Origin: Mortierella alpina
Taxonomy: Eukaryota; Mortierellomycota; Mortierellomycetes; Mortierellales; Mortierellaceae
DNA: 64,000 nucleotides
NCBI GenBank assembly: GCA_029449245.1
Contig: JANATF010000001.1
Coordinates: forward strand, 1,116,001-1,180,000
Direction of reading: 5' to 3'
Under the pieces are notes generated by a model. That model was given only the letters and a program-made list of their open reading frames with translations. It did not search any database and was not told the DNA's origin. The position numbers and the translations under genes are program-made. Shown here one piece after another: positions 57,477 through 64,000 of the stretch (positions within the stretch are counted from its first letter, which is position 1; each line of letters starts with the position of its first letter).

Positions 57477-60225
57477 GAGAGGCCAGGGAAAAGCGCTCGT
57501 GCGTTTACTTCTTTGGACTTTTAGAAGGGCAAAGACTGACTTGCATGCGATAGAGCACATGTCGAGGACATGGTAGCTATACCTGGTGAACAGAGCAAGC
57601 CAAAATACACACTTGTACATTATTACAGCAGACTCGGAGGACCTGCCTCTAAGCACTAACTTGTTGTGAGGGACGTGAGTGGAACCCTTTTTTACTTGTA
57701 ACGAAGGATCATGGCGTGGGATACTCCTTCAACTTGGTGGCAGAGGACTATATAGTGGTGAACACCCGTTCTCAAGCACAGTCATATCAGTAACGGCTAT
57801 TTATGTGCGCAAAAGGCCAAGATGAAGCATTATGGCCCGGCTCACCAAGCCGCTGTCGAATGCTACTGACGGATGCACATGAGCACATTAATTATTGGCT
57901 GAGCCAGGGAATCGCGTGCCTAGGAATCTCGCTATCTTTCATACAAGAGGAGGCTGAACAAGTTTGCTCTGCGTATGGTATTAATAGCAGACTCGAATGT
58001 GCGCTTGCGGCACAGCGTAAGACAAAAAAGCGATCTCTCACCCTCTAGTACTGAAAGTTAACGTTCGCAGAGGAGCGCTTCTTGGCAGACTCGTCTTGCC
58101 TTGGAGGAGGGTTGTATGTTTCTGCTGACCATATCTGCCAAAGGTGGGGTTGTTTTGTGTTGCTCTCACGCGACGCTTCCTGATATGGAGCTTGTATTTT
58201 TGAAGAAGGTTCCTGCTTTTCTCTGCACTCACACACACACGTATACCCTTCCCCCAACTCTAAGGAGAATAAAAGCAAAAGGACCTGACTTTGATCCGGT
58301 TGAAGCGTTCTTTTGTAATGTACAAGCTGAAACGTTTAAAGTCTGTGTGAATGGTAAGCCTAGGTCCCCCCCCCACTCATGGGTTCACAATTGAACCGAG
58401 CATGCTCAGGAAAAGTATCTAACAAACCAGCAATTCGATGATATAGTCAACACACACGCGGAACAGAGCCTTCAATGCACGTCATGCGAATGATCCCTGT
58501 CTGAAAGAGGCCCATGTGTACCCGTAAAGCAACTCTTATGCCATTGTTGACCCCCAGTTGTGTGGAGCAAAGGTCCAACAACAGGTTTGAACACAAGGCA
58601 CAAACCACTCAAGAAAAACAAGGACAGAGGGAGAAGTGGATAGGGTGCGTCATTTAGGATTTACGCGCAGCCGCGCAGTTGCGAGATGCACAGGGTTAAA
58701 ATCCTTCTAGAAGAAGCTCCAGTACAACAGTTGCGAGTCAAGGTGCACACCAGAACAGAAAGGCGGCGAAGACGCATATCGTGAGCGCATTCGCCAATTG
58801 GGACGAGCTGACGTCCTTTTGAAACAAGCTTGCTACTGTATCGACAAGAGAGGCCAGCGAGTCTACAAGTCGTTCCACTTTTAAACGGCAAGGATGCTTA
58901 TTTTCTTTTTTTTTCTGACACGAGCTTTTCTCGCTTATGCTCCTGGTAAATAGGGGGGCCGGTAGATGGGAGTTTTTTTAGGTCCAAGAATGCCGAAGAC
59001 GGAACAAGCCGCACGGCATGAAAGAATTCCCGGCAAAGCATCCAGCGGCCGAGGGCGAGAGACAACACCGTCGGAGATCCACAGGGTGACAATTTAATCT
59101 CACGTACAGCGTACGGCTAGCGCGGGTTGAGCACACAAAAACTGGGCAAATCAGTGTGCCCCAGATGGATCCCCAATCCAGTATCAGAAACACCTCACCA
59201 CGCGAGCGTGGTTGCTGGCAGCTGGGTGAAAATTCGCTCTCAGACACCCCGCTCGCGCTGTGGCCTGTAGAAACAGGGAACGGGGTTCGAGCTCACATAG
59301 CCTGCGTGCGGATGAGAGACACTGAGAACTATGGCATCGACCTGGGGACTTGTAGGGAGAGGGCACGCAGGAGACAGTGGTGGGTGGGACAGGTCGAGGG
59401 GTGGGACGAGCCATTACCAAAACAACAAAAAAGCAAGCGAGTTTTAGGGGCTGCAAACATCAGGGCCAGATGGTGGTGGTGGCAGTACGCATGCATTGGC
59501 CCCCATGTTATATATACTGTAGTCTCCTGTCCGTTTCTACAGTGGTTGCTTCAGCTGCACCATGGCTTCAGCGATCATGGAAGCACAATCGACTCGAATG
59601 GCAGAGAGGGTGTGGTTTACGTTATCCAAGGAGGACACGGAGACGGCCGTGGGCCGGGTCGTTGCGCATGGCTCACTAGGGCCGCAAATGCGAGGGAAAA
59701 AGAATTGTAGGCGATTGCTGGGTAAACATGGGTGCGTGTGTGCAAGAGATTGTTGTTGTTGTTGTTGGGTTACAAAGTCCGCCTTCGCAAGGTGGTGGTG
59801 GTTCGTCATTGCGATCGTGCGCAGGCAGATGAATAATTCACCGGCCAGATCGACTCAATCGCCTGCTATTGTATCGAGAATGTGGCCAAGGGTCTTCCTA
59901 TTCCCGAAGGAAAAGGGCTCTTGGACACACCAACTGCCTTAAAAGAGAGCGAGGTGCGCACCGCTTTTTGTCTCCTCATTTCTCGCCGTGCACTTAGACT
60001 CCATCCTCTACATCGCCCATTCCTCCGTCACCATTCTGTCACCCTCTCGCCCTCTCACTCCTCTCCTCATCTCCTCTGTCTCTTCCCTGCTTCTTCTCGA
60101 GCTCATCTCAGCAATAGACTCTTTCCCAGCACTGCCCTTCTCGCTCTCGTTTCTCTGTGTGCTTGAGAAACTTGACGCTCGATACCTCCACCCTCACGAT
60201 ATACCACCTTAATACATAATCAGCC
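57477..60225. other. Gene-poor interval between MOCS1A and AUR1
   Basis: About 2.7 kb of short frames without recognisable domains. The last 240 bases are CT-rich and likely the AUR1 leader. A TATATATA-like stretch lies near 59509 and a TTG repeat at 59751-59767. No RNA gene was recognised. Confidence 0.5.
59751..59767. repeat. TTG trinucleotide repeat
   Basis: Five to six TGT/TTG units in a gene-poor stretch. Confidence 0.8.
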
Positions 60226-62246
60226 ATGCTTTCCGTCACAAACGTCAACGTGCGGTATCGCAGGATGCTCAAGGCGACCAAAGCCGCAGCGACCTCGACC
60301 ATCCGTCCTCTGAAGAACCACCGCTACACCCTCTTCGACCTGCAGTACCTCTTTCTCTTTGTGCTCTTCTCGTTCTGCTATTACATCATGGATAAGCCCG
60401 TGTGGTTCAAGCTGCCAATTGCTTTGGGCGCTATGGGCCTCTTGATTCCCAGAAAGACCCGCCAGTTTATGCTGCCTTTTCTGGCGATCGCTGCGTGGCT
60501 GATCCTCTTTTACTGCTGTCGATACATCCCTGCAGCATGGCGGCCCCATATCTTCACTTCGGTTCTTCCAGCACTTGAAAACATTCTTTATGGCGGCAAC
60601 ATCTCTGAGCTCCTTGCAGAGTCGACATCACCCTTGAAGGACCTGCTGGCTTGGATGCCCTATGGAGTGCTGCATTTTGCTCTGCCCTTCATCACTGCAG
60701 GGTTGATTGTGTACTTTGGCCCGGCCGGCACGCTTCCCGTATTTGCTAGGACCTTTGGCTACATGAATCTGGCGGGTGTGTTGACTCAGATCCTGTTTCC
60801 CTGTGCCCCTCCATGTGAGTACCTCAAATCCTGTACCCGAAGCCTGTTGGTTTTGAAGCAGCCTCAGTCGGGGTCGTTTGCATATATTTTTCTTTTGTTG
60901 TTGTTGGCTTGTCGTAGCGTTTGATTAGCTGGCTAAATTAGCCTCTGGTCACCCACCTGAGCCACCCACCCTAACGCGCCCAACTCTTTTCCTCGATTCC
61001 TGCAGGGTACGAGACGAACTACGGCGCCTTCGAGCCGGCCACCTATGCGATGCCCGGCAGTCCTGGCGGTCTGGCCCGCGTGGACGACATCCTCGGCACA
61101 AACATGTACAAATCCACCTTCACGGCATCGCCCCTCGTCTTTGGCGCATTCCCCTCGCTGCACTCTGCCTGCGCCTGGCAGTTGGCCTTCTTCTTGGTCT
61201 TTATCTTTGGCCCGCGCTCCATCCCCTTTGCTGTTGGGTACGTCTTTTGGATCTGGTGGGCAACCATGTACTTGGGACACCATTACGTCGTGGACCTTGT
61301 TGGAGGCGCTGGTTTTGCGGTCGTCGCCTTCTTTATCGGCTCGTTCTTCTTGCCCTCGGTCCTGCCTCAACAGCACCACAACGCCAAAGCTGCTCATGTC
61401 GTGCATGATCTTGGCGATGCCATGAACTTTCAGGAGAAGCAGACGCTCTTCAACGACTCGAACGACAATGATGACGACGACTTTGTTGGATTCAAGAAGG
61501 ACACGGAATGGGACCTCAGCGAGGGCTACCAGGCGGAGGAGGATGTCGCTGAGGAGATCTCTGAGGTTGTTGTTGTTTCGGTTGTTCAGGAGGTGGAGGA
61601 GCGCAAGCTTTTGTCACAGTCTGCACCGGCTTCTCCAACCGCCAGCTCGCCCTCGGCCAAGAAGAACACTGAGAACCGCCAAAGTTGGAACGGATGGCAG
61701 GGTTACGAGTCTTGGATGGAGGTGTTGGCCACCGTTCACTCACCCCGCAGCTCCCCTCGCACCTCACCCGCCAGCTCGCCCCGCAACTCTACCACTCATG
61801 CTCATGGATACAATGGTCGCCACGCCAACAGCCGCCGTTTCAGCCGCGATTCCATGCACTCGGTTACGACACTGAACCTGGACCTGGAGGCTAGTGCAGC
61901 GCCGGCCCAAGGATCTTCTTCGTACTCTTCGCCACTGGCCTCGCCCTCGAAGCGCGATTCGTTCCTTAACATGACGGCTGTGTCGATGCTCTCGACCATT
62001 GAAGAGAATGCAGACGGCAGCGCCGCGACCAAGGGCCGCTCCCGACCCAGCCGCCTTGTCCTGGAGCAGTCTGTGGTTGCTTCCTCGTCGTCGTCCTCGC
62101 TGCCTGGCAGTCCTGCGCTGGAGCAGTATGTCGAGACCGAGGCCGAGTCTAGCTATTCAAGCAGCTCCTCGAGGCCGACGTCTCCCCGCTCCATGATCAC
62201 TGGAGCGGCTTCGCCTGCCCTCGGCAAGCGCTTCAAGGACGATTGA
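60226..62246 (+). CDS. AUR1: Inositol phosphorylceramide synthase catalytic subunit Aur1
   Basis: Golgi enzyme that transfers phosphoinositol from phosphatidylinositol to (phyto)ceramide, a fungal-specific sphingolipid step. Exons 60226-60814 and 61006-62246; 609 residues, and the Trp codon is split by the 191-nt intron. The first exon encodes several membrane segments (LQYLFLFVLFSFCYYIM, LPFLAIAAWLILFYCCRYI, LPFITAGLIVYFGP) and the family block FGYMNLAGVLTQILFPCAPP. The second begins WYETNYGAFEPATYAMPGSP and carries the PAP2-like active-site motifs GAFPSLHSACAWQ and YLGHHYVVDLVGG with both catalytic histidines and the aspartate. The C-terminal ~270 residues are Ser/Pro-rich with acidic patches, longer than in yeast Aur1 and probably a disordered cytosolic tail. 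CT-rich leader upstream. Confidence 0.95.
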
Positions 62247-62811
62247 ACGGCTCGCACCCGCGCACCCTCATTTTACGTTACCTTAACTCCACCTCTTAAT
62301 TCTAGTAGCCACCCTTGTACCATATCATCGTGCATCTTGTAAAATATAATAGACCGTTCTATACACCTATCCACGGCTTGCTCTGTAAGCCTTGAAAAGA
62401 GAGTTTGGGAGGCGAAGCGCTTTTTCCTTGTTGCATGGGTGCACAGTAGATGAGAAAACCCGTTTCAGGCTTGAGCGCGTTTCTCTTGTTTTTTCGCAGT
62501 ATTTATGTCCTCACCCATCCCCTGTCGTCTCATTCCTTTTTTTCCCTCACTCCTGCCTCTCTCTCTCTCACTCACTCTCTCTCACTCTCGCACGCGTCGT
62601 CCCCATTGCCTTCACTCGCTCCCATTCACCCCCATTCACCCCTGCTCGCCCACCCCACCACGACGCCGCCTGTCCCCGTCCGTCAGCTGGCCGGCGGGTG
62701 TCCCTGACAAGCCTAGAGCCAAAGCCTGCGAGGCGCGCGCGTGGCGCTGTGCTCCACCCATCCATTCACGCCACCAAACCCATCCCCTGTCGCGCTCCAT
62801 TCCAGCCAAGC
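62247..62811. other. Intergenic region, AUR1 3' end and PARP promoter
   Basis: 565 bases. The part near 62340 (TAAAATATAATAGACC) may hold the AUR1 polyadenylation site. From 62520 on the sequence is CT-rich and C-rich, as before several genes in this window. The PARP frame stays open upstream to 62392, but that extension is low complexity. Confidence 0.5.
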
Positions 62812-64000
62812 ATGCCGCTGATTCAGACTTGCATGGACGAGTTCTCAGACCTGTTCCGTCCATTCTTCGAAGACTGTCCGCCCGAGGTCGAGGCTGCGGC
62901 ATCCATCCCCATTGACCAACCTCTACCAACACCAACACCAGTACTGCCGCTCTGGCCTGTCAAGCCGCCCACACCAGACTCGAGCTCGATCAAGCTGCTC
63001 AACCTCGACCCGAACACCCATCCAGACCTTTGCAGGACCGTCGCCGGTGATTTCTACAGTCACACACGCGATGGCTCCGACTACTCCATCCAAAGTGTCC
63101 ACATCCTCCGAAACCCTCTTGTGTGGAAGCGGTATCAAGCAGAGAAACAGCTGCGGCGCCAGCTTGCTCAGGAAGAACGGGAAAGGCGGAAACAAGCCAT
63201 GGCGCAAAATACCGTCTCGCAACCAACGTCGGCAGGCGCAGCGTTCTTGACCACAGAATCACCCGCGCAGGATGATATAGACAACCTAGACCCCATGGAG
63301 CTGTTCCGGGACGAGGTCTTGTTCCATGGAACCCATAAGAAGCACATCCCGTCTATCCTGCTCAACGGATTGGATCCCAGGACAACAACTCGCGCCAGCT
63401 ACGGCAAAGGCGTCTATTTTTCCGACTCGATAGAAAAGTGCACAGGCTACATCGATGCACAGGTGTCCATGGAGCAGGAGTACTCGATTATTGTGTGCTG
63501 CGTTCTGCTGGGCAACGTTTTTGTCGAGCCCTACTCCAAAAAGACTCTCCACAGCCAGACCATGTTCCTCCCAACGGGATACGACAGTGCAGTCGCTCAG
63601 GGCCTATTTCAAGAATGGATAGTGTAAGTCCCTGTATGGTATATACATGAATTTTTTTTTTGTTACAGTTCCACAGGGCATCCTACTAACTGACTGATGC
63701 ATCCTGACTTTCATTCGCAGCTTTGAAAAGTCCCAAATCCTTCCGCTGTGCGTCGTCAATTTCAAGACGACAAATAGGCCCGATAGCTTTTTCCGCCTGA
63801 GCAATCCTGTTGTCCTCCTTCGTGGTGCATCCGTTTATCCCTCAATCTTCGAGGACATTCCATCGGTATGCACTGTCTTAACACCCACCGACGACAGTCT
63901 GGACTCTCTTACCGCTAATGAGCTTGAATGGCATCGCCCAGACAAGACACAAGAACTGGTCCTATCAGAAGTCCTGCATATACCCACAGCGATAGTCCAA
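62812..64000 (+). CDS. PARP-type ADP-ribosyltransferase, 3'-truncated
   Basis: Protein with a PARP catalytic fold transferring ADP-ribose from NAD+. Exon 1 62812-63623; intron with donor GTAAGT and a TACTAAC branch point; exon 2 from 63721 running off the window. The ATG gives MPLIQTCMDEFSDLFRPFFE. Motifs: HILRNPLVWKRYQ, then an Arg/Gln/Glu-rich helix, then LFHGTHKKHIPSILLNGLD (catalytic His), ASYGKGVYFSDSIEKCTGYI (catalytic Tyr), YSIIVCCVLLGNVFVEPYSK, and QEWIVFEKSQILPL across the splice, where the Glu aligns with the catalytic glutamate of PARP1-type enzymes. The retained H-Y-E triad allows, but does not prove, poly-ADP-ribosylation; the NPLVWKRYQ block is like TIPARP/PARP14 mono-transferases. 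No WGR domain or regulatory helical domain precedes the catalytic region. The remainder lies outside the window. Confidence 0.88.
63684..63690 (+). other. Branch point of the PARP gene intron
   Basis: Perfect TACTAAC, 31 bases before the acceptor TTCGCAG at 63720, in the intron 63624-63720. Confidence 0.8.

Noticed and set aside
59235-59305. B-box-like GGTTCGAGCTC on the plus strand
   Set aside because: No A box, D arm or acceptor pairing is visible around it.

Overview
The window is nuclear DNA from a filamentous fungus. Its genes carry short spliceosomal introns (mostly 70-120 nt, GTAAGT-like donors, one perfect TACTAAC branch point), and it holds a fungal-type inositol phosphorylceramide synthase, a Vnx1-type cation/proton antiporter and a Ran1/Pat1-like kinase. 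The retained Aquarius intron-binding helicase and the intron density suggest an early-diverging lineage, possibly Mortierellomycota/Mucoromycota; that placement is inference. All exon coordinates come from joining open frames by eye at splice consensus; phases close in every gene, but single-base errors are possible. Layout: (1) 1-5160, minus, Aquarius/Cwf11, C-terminus cut by the window edge. (2) 6094-9400, plus, an RNA-binding protein with four RRMs. (3) 9401-14297, a long gene-poor, pyrimidine-rich interval. (4) 14298-16118, plus, an intronless Ser/Thr kinase. (5) 16905-18856, plus, an annexin with a Pro/Gly/Tyr-rich tail. (6) 19184-45189, minus, the most striking object: one giant gene of about 28 exons encoding about 7,691 residues. 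Its N-terminal 1,440 residues form eight ricin-type beta-trefoil domains; the rest is about 24 tandem WGR-like domains (the PARP-associated fold) separated by acidic linkers and Gly/Ala-rich hydrophobic segments, with an unrecognised C-terminal cap. (7) 45190-50717, gene-poor. (8) 50718-54655, minus, the Vnx1-type antiporter. (9) 55685-57476, plus, mitochondrial MOCS1A/MoaA for molybdenum cofactor synthesis. (10) 57477-60225, gene-poor. (11) 60226-62246, plus, AUR1. (12) 62812 to the right edge, plus, a PARP-type ADP-ribosyltransferase with its H-Y-E triad, cut by the window edge. Most genes are unrelated housekeeping functions. The possible functional theme is the co-occurrence of an enormous WGR array and a PARP catalytic protein about 17 kb apart. 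In every array unit the third residue of the W-G-R signature is replaced (22 canonical units read WGE), so the array is probably not a conventional DNA-break sensor. The array carries signs of recent segmental duplication including introns, and almost all of its introns are phase 1 at unit boundaries. No tRNA, rRNA, CRISPR array or transposon was recognised.
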